Below are positions 22,006-35,153 of a stretch of DNA of 64,000 nucleotides, piece after piece. Within the stretch, counting starts at the first letter, position 1. Each line of letters starts with the position of its first letter. The DNA comes from Sorghum bicolor (Eukaryota > Streptophyta > Magnoliopsida > Poales > Poaceae). The notes under the pieces are model-generated. The model was not told the origin of the DNA. It did no database searches and saw only the letters and a list, made by a program, of their open reading frames with translations. The stretch covers positions 44,971,061 to 45,035,060 of the forward strand of contig NC_012873.2 in assembly GCF_000003195.3 (NCBI RefSeq), read 5' to 3'. The translations under genes and the position numbers were made by a program.

Positions 22006-25000
22006 AGAAGACTAGGCAAGTCTTCCATACTGAAGTGGAGACGATTCCAGAGGGTGAACCAGTGATGATGGGTACGTTTCCTGTTGCGAAACATCCTGCT
22101 TTAATGCTCTTCGATTCTGGTGCATCTCATACATTCATTAATCGCACCTTTGTGTTAAAGCATGGCATACCCATTGGGGAAACACGAGATCATTTTTATA
22201 TACAGTCGCCAGGAGGACGGCTGATGTCCAAAGAAATGGTTCACCAAGTACCCATCGAATTTGGTGGGCATAATTTTCCTACTAGCATGATTGTTCTTAA
22301 GGACCAAGAAATTGATGTCATCTTAGGCATGAACTGGATGGCACAACGAGGGGTTGTGCTGGACACTTTGCATCGAACCATTAAAATCCCATTGCCCAAT
22401 GAGAATTCTTATTTGCTAATTCAATTAGTTACTCCCAAGCGGACAATTGGGCAAGTTCATGCCGCGAATGTGTCTGAAGTTAAAGATATCCCGGTAGTTC
22501 AAGATTTTCCGGATGTATTTCCTGAAGACTTACCAGGTCTACCTCCGGACCGGGATGTACAATTCAGTATAGAATTGAAACCAGGGACAGCCCCAATATC
22601 TCGAAGGGCCTACAGAATGGCACCGAAAGAGCTGGCCGAATTAAAAACCCAATTACAAGAGTTGTTGCAGAAAGGTTTTATTCAGCCCAGTTCTTCTCCA
22701 TGGGGTTGCCCAGCCTTGTTTGTGAAAAAGAAAGATCAAACATTAAGGCTGTGTGTCGACTATCGTCCCCTAAATGAGGTGACGATTAAGAACAAGTACC
22801 CATTGCCCCGCATTGACTTATTGTTTGACCAGCTAGCTGGGGCCAAAGTATTCTCAAAAATTGACTTGAGATCAGGGTACCACCAAATTAAAATTAGGCC
22901 GGAAGATGTGCCCAAGACAGCTTTTACAACCCGTTACGGGCTATATGAATACTTGGTGATGTCCTTTGGGTTGACCAATGCACTGGCCCATTTCATGTAC
23001 CTGATGAACTCTATCTTCATGCCAGAACTAGATAAATTTGTTGTAGTCTTTATTGACGACATTTTGATTTACTCCAAAACTAAGAAAGAACATGCTGAAC
23101 ATTTGAGGGTCGTGCTGACTCGTCTCAGGGAACATCAGCTATCCGCCAAGTTCAGCAAATGTGAGTTCTGGCTGGACAAAGTCCATTTCCTGGGTCATGT
23201 ATTATCAGCGGAAGGAGTCGCTGTAGACCCAGGCAAGGTAGAAGACGTGTTGAATTGGAAACCCCCGACTACGGTACATGAGGTCCGTAGTTTTCTGGGT
23301 ATGGCGGGATATTACCGTCGTTTTATCCCGGACTTTTCCAGAGTCGCTAAACCAATCACAACCTTGCTCAAAAATCAAACAAAATTTGTTTGGTCACCCC
23401 AATGTGAGCAAGCCTTTCAGACTCTGAAAAGGTTGTTGACAACTGCACCTGTCTTAGCCCAGCCAGATATTGAAAAACCCTTTGATGTATATTGTGACGC
23501 ATCAGGGACAGGGATAGGCTGCGTGCTAATGCAGGAGGGTCGTGTAATTGCTTATGCTTCCAGACAACTCAAACCACATGAAGAGAATTACCCGACCCAT
23601 GATCTAGAACTAGCCGCCGTGGTACATGCATTAAAGATCTGGCGTCATTATCTGTTGGGGAACACATGTCATCTATACACCGATCACAAAAGCTTGAAGT
23701 ATATCTTCACTCAAGCTGAGCTTAAAATGCGCCAGCGAAGGTGGCTAGAGTTAATTAAAGATTACGAACTTGAGGTGCATTATCACCCAGGTAAGGCAAA
23801 TGTAGTAGCGGATGCCCTCAGTCGTAAGGCTCACTGCAATTGCGTAACAGTGATGCCTAGAGACATAACTTTGTGCCAAGAGCTAGAGAACTTGGAGATA
23901 GAAATGATTTCCCAAGGAAGCCTTTCCAATCTAAAGATTGACTTCAATCTCGAAGCTCAAATCATAGGGGCACAAAAAGTAGACAAAGGCATGAAACATC
24001 TTAAGGAGAAGATTTCTAATAAAGCACCCACAGACTTTAAGGTGGATGATGCGGGAGTAATCTGGTTCAAGAACCGGTTAGTGGTTCCAAAGGTACCTGA
24101 GCTACGTCAACAAATCCTGGATGAAGCTCATACCATGAGGTATTCTATTCATCCGGGAAGCAACAAGATGTATCAGGACCTAAAGCAAAGGTTTTGGTGG
24201 ACAAAAATGAAGATAGAGATAGCTCGCTATGTGGCCCAATGTGACACCTGCCGAAAAGTCAAAGCTATTCATCTCAAGTCCGCTGGGGAGTTGCAACCTT
24301 TGCCTATCCCCGCATGGAAATGGGATGACATAAGTATGGATTTCATAGTAGGATTGCCCAAGACGGCCAAGGGCTTTGATTCAATTTGGGTCATAGTAGA
24401 TCGTCTCACCAAAACAGCACATTTTCTGCCTGTAAAGCTATTGTATCCTGCCTCCACCTATGCTAAGATTTATTTCGATCGCATCCTAAGTCTGCATGGG
24501 GTGCCAAAGACAATAGTGTCGGATAGAGGCACACAATTTGTCTCCCAATTCTGGAAATGTTTACATGAGTCCCTGGGCACTAAACTTTTATACAGCACAG
24601 CCTACCACCCTCAAACTGGCGGGCAAACTGAAAGGGTGAATCAAACCCTAGAAGATCTATTAAGATCTTGTGCCCTGAATTTTCCAGATAAGTGGGATGA
24701 CTGCTTGCCTCTAGCAGAATTTTCCTACAATAATAGCTATCAAGAAAGTATCAAAATGGCTCCCTTTGAGGCACTGTATGGTCGTCGATGTCGAACTCCA
24801 TTACACTGGTCGGAACCTGGAGAAAGATGGTTCTTCGGAGTTGACTTAGTGAAAGAGACTGAGAACAAAGTGAAACAAATCCAAAATAACTTGAAAGTTG
24901 CTCAGTCCCGACAGAAAAGTTACGCTGATAAAAGACGTCGACCATTAAAATTCGCCAAAGGTGATCATGTGTATCTGAAAGTATCCCCAATGAAAGGAGT

Positions 25001-25394
25001 AAATCGTTTTGGTGTTAAAGGCAAGTTAGCGCCTCGTTACATTGGTCCATTTCCAATCATTGACCGATGTGGCCACGTCGCTTACCGCCTTAAACTGCCC
25101 GAACGATTATCCGGGGTGCATAATGTGTTCCATGTGTCTCAACTGAAAAAGTGTCTTCGGGTACCAGACCGAGTTCAAGATATTGAAGATGTAGAACTTG
25201 AACCGGATCTAACTTATTCGGAGTATCCTATCCGAGTACTGGATCAGAAAGATAGAGTTACTCGAAGAACAACCACCAAATGGTACAAGGTACAATGGAG
25301 CCAGCACTCTGAAGAGGAAGCCACCTGGGAATCTGAAGATTACTTGCTAGAGAATTTCCCTGAATTCCACGCTTCTCTTCAGGACAACATATGA
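21885..25394 (+). CDS. Element C pol: protease, reverse transcriptase, RNase H, integrase, chromodomain
   Basis: Open for 1,169 codons; the 21885 start is GTG and is only the frame edge, real synthesis would be as a gag-pol fusion. Protease active site [10 protein letters not shown] (residues ~76-85). Reverse transcriptase with [32 protein letters not shown] and the catalytic FIDD (~390). RNase [40 protein letters not shown]. Integrase: HHCC ([10 protein letters not shown]... CDTCRKVK, ~750-795), D in [10 protein letters not shown] in SDRGTQF, E in [10 protein letters not shown]-terminal chromodomain with [19 protein letters not shown] (~1130-1150). No stop or frameshift inside. The residue before the QTE motif is Gly where Asp is usual; it is not catalytic. 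Confidence 0.93.
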   Translation: MPFSRQTNPTFQRPPMGQPQPSQFRTGAQKGQQVQKGRPVKKTRQVFHTEVETIPEGEPVMMGTFPVAKHPALMLFDSGASHTFINRTFVLKHGIPIGETRDHFYIQSPGGRLMSKEMVHQVPIEFGGHNFPTSMIVLKDQEIDVILGMNWMAQRGVVLDTLHRTIKIPLPNENSYLLIQLVTPKRTIGQVHAANVSEVKDIPVVQDFPDVFPEDLPGLPPDRDVQFSIELKPGTAPISRRAYRMAPKELAELKTQLQELLQKGFIQPSSSPWGCPALFVKKKDQTLRLCVDYRPLNEVTIKNKYPLPRIDLLFDQLAGAKVFSKIDLRSGYHQIKIRPEDVPKTAFTTRYGLYEYLVMSFGLTNALAHFMYLMNSIFMPELDKFVVVFIDDILIYSKTKKEHAEHLRVVLTRLREHQLSAKFSKCEFWLDKVHFLGHVLSAEGVAVDPGKVEDVLNWKPPTTVHEVRSFLGMAGYYRRFIPDFSRVAKPITTLLKNQTKFVWSPQCEQAFQTLKRLLTTAPVLAQPDIEKPFDVYCDASGTGIGCVLMQEGRVIAYASRQLKPHEENYPTHDLELAAVVHALKIWRHYLLGNTCHLYTDHKSLKYIFTQAELKMRQRRWLELIKDYELEVHYHPGKANVVADALSRKAHCNCVTVMPRDITLCQELENLEIEMISQGSLSNLKIDFNLEAQIIGAQKVDKGMKHLKEKISNKAPTDFKVDDAGVIWFKNRLVVPKVPELRQQILDEAHTMRYSIHPGSNKMYQDLKQRFWWTKMKIEIARYVAQCDTCRKVKAIHLKSAGELQPLPIPAWKWDDISMDFIVGLPKTAKGFDSIWVIVDRLTKTAHFLPVKLLYPASTYAKIYFDRILSLHGVPKTIVSDRGTQFVSQFWKCLHESLGTKLLYSTAYHPQTGGQTERVNQTLEDLLRSCALNFPDKWDDCLPLAEFSYNNSYQESIKMAPFEALYGRRCRTPLHWSEPGERWFFGVDLVKETENKVKQIQNNLKVAQSRQKSYADKRRRPLKFAKGDHVYLKVSPMKGVNRFGVKGKLAPRYIGPFPIIDRCGHVAYRLKLPERLSGVHNVFHVSQLKKCLRVPDRVQDIEDVELEPDLTYSEYPIRVLDQKDRVTRRTTTKWYKVQWSQHSEEEATWESEDYLLENFPEFHASLQDNI

Positions 25395-25582
25395 TAAATA
25401 GAGAGTGTACTCTAGTGAAGGAAAAGAGTCGCGAGAGCCATGTACTTAATGTACATATATGCTTATAATGGAGTGTTTTCCCCAACTTCTTGCCTTATGG
25501 GAAAGTTGAAGATGAAAGAGTTTTGACAAATTTCCTTTTCCATTGCTACCCTAAGGTTTTAAATCTCGGGGACGAGATTTCT

Positions 25583-25597
25583 TTAAGGGGGAAGGGC
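25583..25597 (+). promoter_or_regulatory. Polypurine tract of element C
   Basis: TTAAGGGGGAAGGGC directly before the 3' LTR; the purine run AAGGGGGAAGGG is the expected plus-strand primer. Confidence 0.8.
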
Positions 25598-28500
25598 TGT
25601 AACATCCCCGATGTTACGGTTACTAAAAACGGATCATGTCATCATGAGCATTGCAAAGCATATTTGTTAAGCACATTAGTATGCATCAACTTAAAACAAG
25701 TTTACTTTGATTGCTTGAGCTTAGGGAGGTAGAGTGTGCTTATGTGGTGTGTTGATGCTTGTGTGGTTGCTAAAACCCTAGGGAGGAAGATTTCCGAGAG
25801 CTAGGGGGGAAACCCTGATTTCTGGGCCCTAGATTTGCCCCCTTTTTCACAATTTAAAAACCAAACAAAATTTGAGGTTGAGTTCAAAAGCAAAGTTGTA
25901 GATCTTGTCAAGATGTACAACTTTGGTGTTTTGAGTTTTTGAAGTTTCAATATAGAATTCAAAGTAATTTTGAAAATTCAGATTTCCAGAAAGTGTCCCC
26001 TTTTCCAACTTAAACCCCAATTCAAAATCCATTTGGAATTTTGAAAAGTGGTCAACATGAAAGTTGTAGAGCACAAAAAGTTGAGCAACTTTCATGTTGG
26101 GAGTTTTTCAAGTTGTTATGCAAAATCAAAAGTAATTTAGGAAATCCTGATTTGCCCCCAATTCAAAAATTTGAATTTCCTTTGAATTGAGTTTGATTTT
26201 CAAACTGTCTGGCAAAATTAACCTTTTTCCATTGAGAATCAGCTTGGGACACCTAAATATGTTTTGTAGCTTATAAAATTGTGCACAACTTTGGTTTTGG
26301 TTGAATTTTGGGCTCAGTTCAGTTTTTGGGCGATTTTTGCAAAACTCCAAATTGGGTGGATAGGCGCTGCTACAGTGTTTGGCAGGGGGGGGTGCTCTGC
26401 CGCCGGGCAGAGCCGCCTCCGCGCGCGACGCCACGCAGCTGGCCACGCAGCTGCTTGCTGCTGTGCTTCGCGCGGTCGGCCTCATCCACACCCACTGTTC
26501 CGCCGCGTGGATAAAGCCTCGGACGGCCGGAGTTTTCTTTTCCTTTCTTTGAACCTCACCGCCGACCACCACCACCCGCCGCCAAAATTCGTCTTCTCCG
26601 TTTCCTTTCCACGCGATTTGAGCACCCCAGCGACTCCGCCTTGAGCCCCGCCACCGATTGCGCCCCCAAACACACGCTCTACCCTACCGTAGCTCCAACC
26701 CGAGCCGTTTCCCTCCACAACTCCGGCCAAGCGCCGCCGCGAGCACGCCACCGTGGCCAGCACCACTCCGGCCCTCTCCACCGCTGCTTTTTGCTCGGCT
26801 GAAGTCGTGGTGAGCTTCTAATGCTTTTGCGCTACTCCTTGTGCGCTCTACTCGCCTGTGGTGGCCAGCGTGTGCTCGGCCGCGGCGGCCATCCGCCATA
26901 AGCATGGACAGGGAGGGTAGGGGGAAGTTGAGGTGATCTCGTGTGTCCTAGGAGCTGCACGGGAAGCTGGAGATGCTAACCCACCCCGCCGCGCAGGCCG
27001 GGAGCTCGCCGACGGCACGCTGGAGCTCGCCGGAGTTGCGGCATGAGGTTGAAGACGGAACTGACGGGCGGGACCCGCCCGTCAGTGTCCACGTGAGGGG
27101 AGGGGGCAGCGCGCGCGATCCGCTCGGGCTGAGCACTCGGGCCGGCGTGGGCCGAAGCCAAGCGGGCCGCGCAGTAGCGTGGCTTTTCCTTTTTCTTTTT
27201 ATTGCAAATGCTTGATTTTTGAAATTGTGTGGGAAATTGTGGAGTGATCCAAAAGCAGTGAAACTTTTTGTGTGAGTTCCAGAGAATATTTAGAGCATAG
27301 GAAAAATATTGGAAATTGTTTCTCTGATGGTTTGTCTGTCCATAAAAATTGGCTCTTTAATTAGTGAATAAAACTTCTAGGAATTTTAGTAATTTATTAG
27401 GGTGTCCAAAAATCACCAAAAATTGTGGGGAGCCTCTGAATATTATTCCCTAGCTCCACACAAAATTTGGTGGCATTCGGATAATGTTTGATTAAAATAT
27501 TAATAAACCCTTATTTAGTACTTAAATAATAATTCCAAAAAAAATTAGATAGTGATTAGTTAAATCCTCATAATTAGGGTTGAGTGATTTTGGGATTGTG
27601 TGATGGCCTGGGGTCATTAACCCTAATAACCTTTGGCATTTAATTATTATTTAGCCTTAATGCTTAATTACTGTCATTAGTAGTTAATTAAGAATTAATT
27701 AAGGTAATTAGGATTAATAATTAACTAATTTAAGATAAGTATGAATTAAATAAAGTCTTAGTTTACAGACGCAACCTTTTGGGTAAAAACATTAAGATAT
27801 TAAGCAACTTTACTTATTGATTGTTCTGTATTGCATTAAGAAGGCAAGTTGTACTCGATTCGGTCCTTCTTGCATAATTGTCATACGCATATCATGAGCA
27901 TTCATCATTTTGCGTATAGTGTCCGTGACCGAAGGACCGCCCGTTGAACCGAACCCCGAGGTCGGTGCTCCGTTCGAGGAAGTCGGACCCGAGACTTGGG
28001 AAGTCTCCGAGGGTCCCTCTCTGCCCTACAACCAAGGCAAGCCCCGGATGCATTAACCTTTCCTTGGATGTTTTAAACCTTTTATCACTTATGAATTGAA
28101 AATGCTGCATTAGATAGTTGAGAATTGGGTTAACCTACTTGCTGCATTTACTACCTTGATATTTGTTATCTTGTCCTTGGCACCTGTTTTACTTTAAAAA
28201 CTGCGTAGTGATGCTTAGCCCTGCTACTAGATAGGTTTTCAAACAAAGTTTGAAGGGTTGTTGTGGAATACACTTATGATCAATGATGTTTCAATTTGAG
28301 ACCGGTCGGTGGACTTGCTTTAAGAATGGAGTCTTAAAGTAGTGTCTCCAACTGTGTCGGTTAAGGACCGTTCCGTTGATGGCCTGCTGGGTTGAGAATT
28401 TATAGTACTAGCCACTTGCCCTCGGTAAGCCCGGTCTTGTGATCCCTCGACGCGAACAGCTACTCGCGCACTGGGAGTGGAAAGATGGCGGGAGTAACGT

Positions 28501-29646
28501 GTGCCCACCTTACGGATCTGAGATGACCGGAAAACGTCTAGATCGACTGTAGGATGGTGGGGTACTGTGCTCTCGGGTGCCGCGAACCTGGTCAAATTTG
28601 GGGAGAGCTAGATTTGGGTTGACATATGCAAGATTTGATTCTACATATGTCGGGTGGTTAGGAACTCCAGCTGGATTGCTAAGCGATTCGAATCGTCGTT
28701 GCTCCCCGATTGGGAGACTCAATTCCTTCGACCCTCATCGTAGTTAAATATGAAACTAAGTGATAAAATGAGAAAAGGGAAAATGTCCCATGAGGTTCGG
28801 ATCCCAATTCCCGGACTCATAGCGACATGAAGCTATGGCCATCGATAAATAATACTTTGTGATAGGACTAGGAACTCACGGATTCGTCTGTGGGGAACAA
28901 CTAGTTAGACTGCCCTCGAACTCCTCAGCCTCTGCGAGGGAGGAATTCGCGGGTAAAACTTGAAAACAAGGATGCACTACTAGTAAGCTTTTTAAGCAAA
29001 ACACTTTGGCTCCTTGCTCAGCCACCCCTTGTCTGCCCTAAGCCTGCATCCCTAAGTTCTCCTCTTTTTCCATCGGGTAAGTCTTGTTGAGTACTCCCAT
29101 ACTCAGGGTTTCAATACCCCTATTGCAGGTGAAGCACATTAGCCGACTTGTTTCGGACCCTGTTGTGTGACCGTCGTCGAGGTTGACGACGAAGAAGAGT
29201 GAGCGTGACCCATGGGCAGGGTCTGTAAATTTGTACGGTCTGTACTAAAGTTTCAGTTGCTCCGCTGGACCAGGCTTGTAATAACACTCTACTATTTGGA
29301 AGAACTCCTTTTGTAAATTAAGTTATGTAATACTTCCGCTGTTTCACTCTGAAATATTATTTTGGTCTTGTGTCGTTGAGTTACTGCTTTATCTTCGCAA
29401 CGAATGATCCTGGTGTTAAGGTGGCCACTTGCTATCCTGTAAGGGCGAGAAGAAGCAGTTCTCGTTGTTTGACCATTACCAGTGGTCAGGATGAGCCAGC
29501 TTGGTACGCCACAGGTAGCAGTGGAATGAGCGTCCAGCGATGCTCATCAGACTTCTAAAGTGGGAGGACTCCCGGCATCACCGTCAGAGGTCCTTAGGAC
29601 AATGGCAGGTGCCGGCGGGCCCAAACACTTAGGGGGTTCTGCCACA
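25598..29646 (+). repeat. 3' LTR of element C
   Basis: 4,049 bp, same length as its partner. The palindrome with arms CTGACGGGCGGG is at 27061-27085. The last bases GCCACA meet the target duplication ATAGG (29647-29651). Confidence 0.92.
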
Positions 29647-29651
29647 ATAGG

Positions 29652-30134
29652 AGTCATGAAGACCATAAGGATGGCATGTCAAGTAATGCCATAGAAGGAG
29701 AGCTAAGCCATATAGAAAATTCTAACACCTCCCCTATTTTGATCACAAGTTCTAAATGGCTAGAATGTGTAGAATGGATGGATAAGGAAGAAGCCTTAAT
29801 GGGTTCTGACTTTGGCTCAATTTCAAATGGTGAGTTCTTGACTCCCTTTGAAGATGAGATTCATCCAACTACAGAAGAGGACATAGGTGAGACCAATCCA
29901 GGAGAAACTCCGAACATTCAGATTAGAGACGAAGATAACATTAATGAGCATGGAATTTATTTCATAGCCACTTCGTTTACTCCATGCTCATATGCAACAT
30001 CTTCCCAATCTATTGGTCTCTCCGACATCACCACACTTGAGATCTCCAACTCCCTCTTCCTTTCTATTTATAAAAACTTTAAAAGGGCGGTTGTCGATGC
30101 ATATGTCTATAATAAATATTGCAGATCTCGTTGA
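29652..30134 (+). CDS. Element B gag, part 2
   Basis: Continuation of the frame that stopped at 15522, in phase with it. Encodes 160 residues, acidic, with EGELSHIENSNTSPILITSSK, a repeat of a motif in part 1, and ends RSR at TGA 30132-30134. No zinc knuckle or protease signature was found before the stop. Confidence 0.75.
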   Translation, partial: SHEDHKDGMSSNAIEGELSHIENSNTSPILITSSKWLECVEWMDKEEALMGSDFGSISNGEFLTPFEDEIHPTTEEDIGETNPGETPNIQIRDEDNINEHGIYFIATSFTPCSYATSSQSIGLSDITTLEISNSLFLSIYKNFKRAVVDAYVYNKYCRSR

Positions 30135-33100
30135 GTTGATCTAGATATAGGTTGGCGTCGGAGGGGAAACCACTTCGCCAACATAAACTGATGGTTTCCC
30201 AAGGACAAGCTTAGTGTCTTAAAATAAGCATTGATCAGATCGTAACATGAGCCTTTAATTATTTGCAACATTACCTTGTGTATTGAGCATATAAGGATAA
30301 TTGTAAAAAAAAATATTCCTTCGGGTATTCTTGTCACTAACCTTTCTAAGATTGGAGCAAGAAGATCGGATGAATGACAAGCACAAGGTATGTCCAACCA
30401 ATCATCATACAACATTGAATTAAATTCATCCAAACTTGAATTTTGTAAAATTCAAGCTTGGGGGAGTACTTTACATAAAAACATCCTTTGCCATGTTGCT
30501 ATGCTGGTTGTCCCTACCTTTGAGACATGCTCAATTTGTTAAATACTAATCACACTACTTCATCTCCACTTGAGTTGATCTCTATAAACGTTGTCATGCT
30601 ACCTTTGTCTATTTACTAGCAAGTGTTGGTTTGGAAGTACTCGCCATACTTCCATTGGCATTTAAATTAAGCACGGTGCTTAGGTTAAATAGCCTTCCTT
30701 AATCTGATTAGACATGGAGTCTAGTTTGGTTATTGAACTAAAAACTGCTTGAGTAGATATTGGTATATTTTGTCGGACTAACCCCTGCAGAAAAACTTTC
30801 AATATCGATTTGGGAAGTCCTGAGATAAACTCACATCAGAGACGAAGAGAGTGACACATGAAGTTTAACAATTTGCACAAGAAGGACATAGCTCATTCAT
30901 CATAGAGAGATGATCCATAGAGGGTGCCACAAACACGACGCACAACCGCTAAGAAAGGAAAGCTTCCACAAGATGATACTGTACCATCACTCTTCGAGCA
31001 AGGTAACATCTTAAGGTACTTGACTATCACTTTTATAAGCTTCTCCTTGGTTCTGACGTTCATATAAATAAAAGAGACAAACGTGTATGATTTACAACTC
31101 TAGATTAACCAACCCAACTGATTCAACATGTTTAGTCCTTTAATCCTTGTTCTTAGTACTACCTCCATGATCCCACACTCCTAATCATATGAGCTAAAAT
31201 GTTACACATTCAATCATTGAGAGATATAAAGAAAAAGACATATACATAGATAGATTATCTTTCCATAAGGTTGAGCGATCTGATCTGACAAATGTTATAA
31301 GTGCTACACTCATGAACTTATCATCCATCAACTTGTCTTGCTCACTATGCTTAAGGTTAGAGAAGAACAAATACACTTTTGGTTCTGTTGGTGTTTTCCA
31401 CCAACAGGGCCCATGCACTTGATCTCTGCCTTGTCTCTATGAGCAGGTACACTACGAGCACAAACACACTGAGCAAGATACTGCTAACACCGCACTTCGA
31501 ACTGCTGGACAAACGAAGAACATGGGTGACACCGTATTAAAAGGTGCAGACGTCAAGGTCCGCACCTGAATCAAATGACACACCTGAAGAATGAACACGA
31601 TGAGAAGTCTTGACAAGAAGACTTAAAACATTGAACCCTCGCCGAAAGGTAAGATTGGTAGTTATCCATATTTATCCTTTCTGCATTCCCTTTTCCATTT
31701 AATTATTTACTTTCCTTAAATAGATTATTAGTTAATCATGCTATCTTGAAAAGAAAATAAAAATGTTAAAAAATACTAAGCCCCATGTGAGTATACGAGT
31801 GGCATAAAACCCATAAGTACCTTCACTGTGGTGGCATAAAAATAAAATAAATATTTCTTTTCTGCTTTATAAAATAAAAATATAAAAACAAGGAGTAATA
31901 TTTATTGAGGAAGCTCAACATGATGAAGGCTAGATATTTATGCTAACACTTAATTAGTTCCACAAGCTTTGTTGTCTATTTGAGCTCCACAGAATTTAAG
32001 AATCAAGAAGACTAGCAGACGGAGGACATTCTAATCGCTGTGAGAATGCTGCTGACTTTCAAATACACCTCTGCCACCTGCTAGCTACATCAAGAGAAAT
32101 TACGTCAAAATTCAGCTTGGGGGAGAGCACCCCCATTTATCTCGCTAAGTATTTCTACCTATCTTTATACTTATATTATATTAGAATATTAAAATACATA
32201 AACTATGAAAAACCAAATAAAGATTTTATGCTTATATATATATATATATCTTTTGCTTAGTGTGTTTAATAAATAAATAAAGTGGCTATGCTAATCTGAA
32301 TCTTAATAATAAAACTCTAGCATGGATATGATGAATAGTTGCTCTGCCTAATTTGCAAATTTGAAGTTCTCTCTCAAGTTTAGACATAACTGTTATAATT
32401 TAAAGCTTGCTCTAGATCTAAACTTGTGGGATGAAAACTTGATCTGAAATCTAAGTTGTTAACGGATATGATATGGGAAGGTTGAGCTGCTGTTTATCTG
32501 TTCCTTGACATGCTAGAATTCTGGAGAATTTTATCTTTGAAAAATCTTTAAAATGTTGCATGATGAGTTCCTGTATGATGAAAGTTTAAATTCCTACCAC
32601 AGCCATATATACATGCTTGCTAGACTTTGAGCCACACATTTATTATTTACTGCTTATGAGCATTGAGTGTGGTCAAGCTGTGTAGACCCTTAGGAGCTTG
32701 TCATGTGGTTAAATCAAGATTCACTTGCACGTTCACTTATATATGCTACTTCTACTCCGGAAGTATCATCCACATATATCCATCCATGTCCATCTCCAGA
32801 ACCACCCAAAAATATTCTACTCCTAATCCGGGAGAGAATAGCCAAAAATATTTCTGTTTTCCCTTGTGAAATAAATGCTCAAGTTATCTTGCTACTACCA
32901 CTTGCTATATTATCTCAAGGGATGAGTGCTCTGAAAAAAAAAGAAAAAAAAGAAGAAAAGAAGAAAAAAATAAATGAGGAAATAAAAAGGGGCAAGTGCC
33001 CGGAACCTCGAAAGAAAGAAAAAGTGAGGCGAGAGGTAAAAATGGACAAGTGTCCGACAGTAGAATTAGGGGTACAGGATACCCATCTGAGAGAAAAGAA

Positions 33101-33770
33101 AAAGAAGAGCATCTCATTCTCCTCATAAAGTTTCAAAAAAGCAAGGAAGGTATGTATCCCCTCAAAAGAGCAAAAGTAGAATTAGACTTTCACCATTGTT
33201 ATCACCATCATCACCATACACTATTCATTCGCCACACATGCACATCTTGATTTGGCTTATTGATTTGTTTCTTTGGATCTATGGTTTGACTATACAATAA
33301 ATGTCTTGTAAGTATGTATACTTTATCTCCCACCTATGAGCTCCAGATATTAAAGCCTTATTAGAGTAGGGTGAGAGAGAAGGCAATGTCACTATGCCTT
33401 ATACCACAAATACCACATATCTTGAGAGAAGGCATATACCATCACTGCCTTGGTAAGGATCCAAAAATACCACAAAAGAGAGATTTAGAGAGTCATACAA
33501 GGAATCTCTGAGTTTTATTTGAAAATATGCAAAAACTCCAGAGCTATAGCTGATCAAGAATAAGAGACATGGCACTTGGCTAGACTGTTCTATCTTTTAA
33601 CTACTCAAGACAGAAGTGACGGTTACAAGTCCCATGGTGAAAGGTAAAGTAGGTAAGTTTTAGTTCTTGACAGTTTACTCTAACTCAGAGATGAGATCTT
33701 ATTTAAAAGCATGTGTACCGTCAAATTTTTAAGATATTGCAACAACTTCTGATCCATTGCTGAGTCTATC
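30135..33770. other. Element B non-coding 3' region in place of pol
   Basis: About 3.6 kb, AT-rich, with no long frame and no recognisable reverse transcriptase or integrase remnant. AGCTTGGGGGAG-type polypurine motifs recur at 30454-30466 and 32114-32125. A block at about 32590-32790 (TTCCTACCACAGCCATAT, then ...GGAAGTA) is clearly related to 44860-45030 in element D. A purine-rich stretch at about 32930-33110 produces spurious Lys/Glu-rich frames. Confidence 0.7.
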
Positions 33771-33809
33771 CTTGCTCAGGGACGAGCAAGAGGTAAACTT
33801 GGGGGAGTT
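33771..33809 (+). promoter_or_regulatory. Stem-loop and polypurine tract of element B
   Basis: CTTGCTC-AGGGAC-GAGCAAG (33771-33790) forms a 7-bp stem, followed by AAACTTGGGGGAG (33795-33807), the polypurine tract, then the LTR. Element D has the same arrangement with the outer pair changed on both sides. Confidence 0.75.
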
Positions 33810-35152
33810 TGTTGACGGTCCTTAAGTATCAAATTTAATTATCAAATAAACAAAGAAAAGGATCTAAATGAAATCAACATCTAGACTTAGGGTTTTATCT
33901 GACAGAATTCCACGAGTTTTGGTGTTTGTCTATTTCTGCAGGGGGTTATCAGGAAATAAGGAAGAAAGGCCCACACGTCGGGATTACGTAAAGATATTAA
34001 CGTGTCGCGCAATTATCTTACATCTAGAAGACTCCAGAAGCCACGAGACCGAAGCGGAGGCGAATCGGGGCCAGAGACAGGGCGCCCGCCCTGTCCTACT
34101 GGGCGCCCGCCCACCTCCTGTGGCCAATCACGCTCAATCTCGCGGATTATGCTCCACCGACCTAAAGGATCAAGAATAACCGTTCAATCAATGTCGGTTT
34201 GATCCGACGGCCCAGGTTCACTTGAGGGGACTATAAAACCAGACCCCCTGGCCCCTGGAGGAGGCAACCCCCTTGATCATTATTCATTATTCATAGACAG
34301 AGCAAAAGCTAGGGTTTAGAGATGAGAGCTCTCCTCTCTTCTCTAAACTAGAGTAGATCTAGATAGTAGCAAGATGGAGAGCGAAGGAGGATTAGAGGAG
34401 AGGCCGGCCTGTCGGTTCTTCCTCCGGTTGTACTTCGCCATGATCAAGCTCTAATCAAGCTTGCTCATGGGATGACTCTAGTAATCTACTTCTAATTCAT
34501 TATGCAATTACTAATCATGTATATTCTGGTTCACAGCTCTTTTGAGTACTTCTAATCTATAGGACCCTATAGGTTAGAGTTGTAGTATAGGTGTAAGCGT
34601 GGTGCTTAGACCTAGATTACTTGTGGATATCCCCTGACTAGCTGGATCGTGTGGTAGGCCGCGTAGGTGACAGTTACGTTGGTCCCCTGTAGTCCACCTC
34701 TCGTTAGCAGGACGGGTAGGGTTTATCGGCCTATGGATAAGCATCCTTTGTGGTGTACTCTTATCACGTGGTTCGTCCCAGACATAGACATACCCCTTTG
34801 AAGTAGAGAAACCATAGTTATCCTCTCTATTCTGCTACCATCGCCCATATACTAGAATTGCTCTACTCTCTATTCCCATATTATCACTCACTGTTATCTT
34901 ACCTTTAATATTGTTCTTATTCGATTCTACCATCTTTCCTATTCACACCTATTTACTTATCTTGGTTAAGTGAGAGCGTAGATCAGTTCTCCCGTTTCCC
35001 TGTGGATACGATAAAACCTTTAACCGGGTAAAAGCTTCAACGGTATCCGTGCGCTTGCGGATTATCTGTGTGCGTATAAATACCATAGTACACTCTAGTG
35101 CCACGCTGGGGATGACAACCTAGTATTCAAGTGGTGTTAGCAAGTGTCAACA
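33810..35152 (+). repeat. 3' LTR of element B
   Basis: 1,343 bp, TGTTGACGG...GTGTCAACA. GC palindromes at 34076-34113 as in the 5' LTR. Confidence 0.9.
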
Positions 35153-35153
35153 G

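Larger units (their letters stand above)
15523..29646 (+). mobile_element. Element C: Tekay/Del-type chromovirus, nearly complete, inserted in B
   Basis: LTRs of 4,049 bp each (15523-19571, 25598-29646), target duplication ATAGG (15518-15522, 29647-29651). Contains iMet primer-binding site, ORF1 (one stop), gag (one stop), a single intact pol of 1,169 codons with chromodomain, and polypurine tract. Total 14,124 bp. It is the innermost layer, three deep (A contains B, B contains C). Confidence 0.93.
12921..35152 (+). mobile_element. Element B: Athila-like gag-only retrotransposon, inserted in A
   Basis: LTRs at 12921-14265 and 33810-35152, target duplication GATGG at 12916-12920 and 35153-35157. 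Element C is inserted inside its gag. Without C it is about 8.1 kb. It has an Asp-tRNA primer-binding site and a gag frame, but no protease, reverse transcriptase or integrase, so it is non-autonomous. Shared 3' sequence blocks with element D show that both belong to one superfamily. Confidence 0.9.

Noticed and set aside
32905..33136. Lys/Glu-rich frame and its Phe/Ser-rich mirrors
   Set aside because: Caused by a purine-rich stretch in the non-coding part of element B.
30135..33770. Hidden reverse transcriptase remnant in element B
   Set aside because: I looked for YxDD-type, RNase H and integrase motifs in the plus-strand frames and found none; a profile search could still detect a very old remnant.
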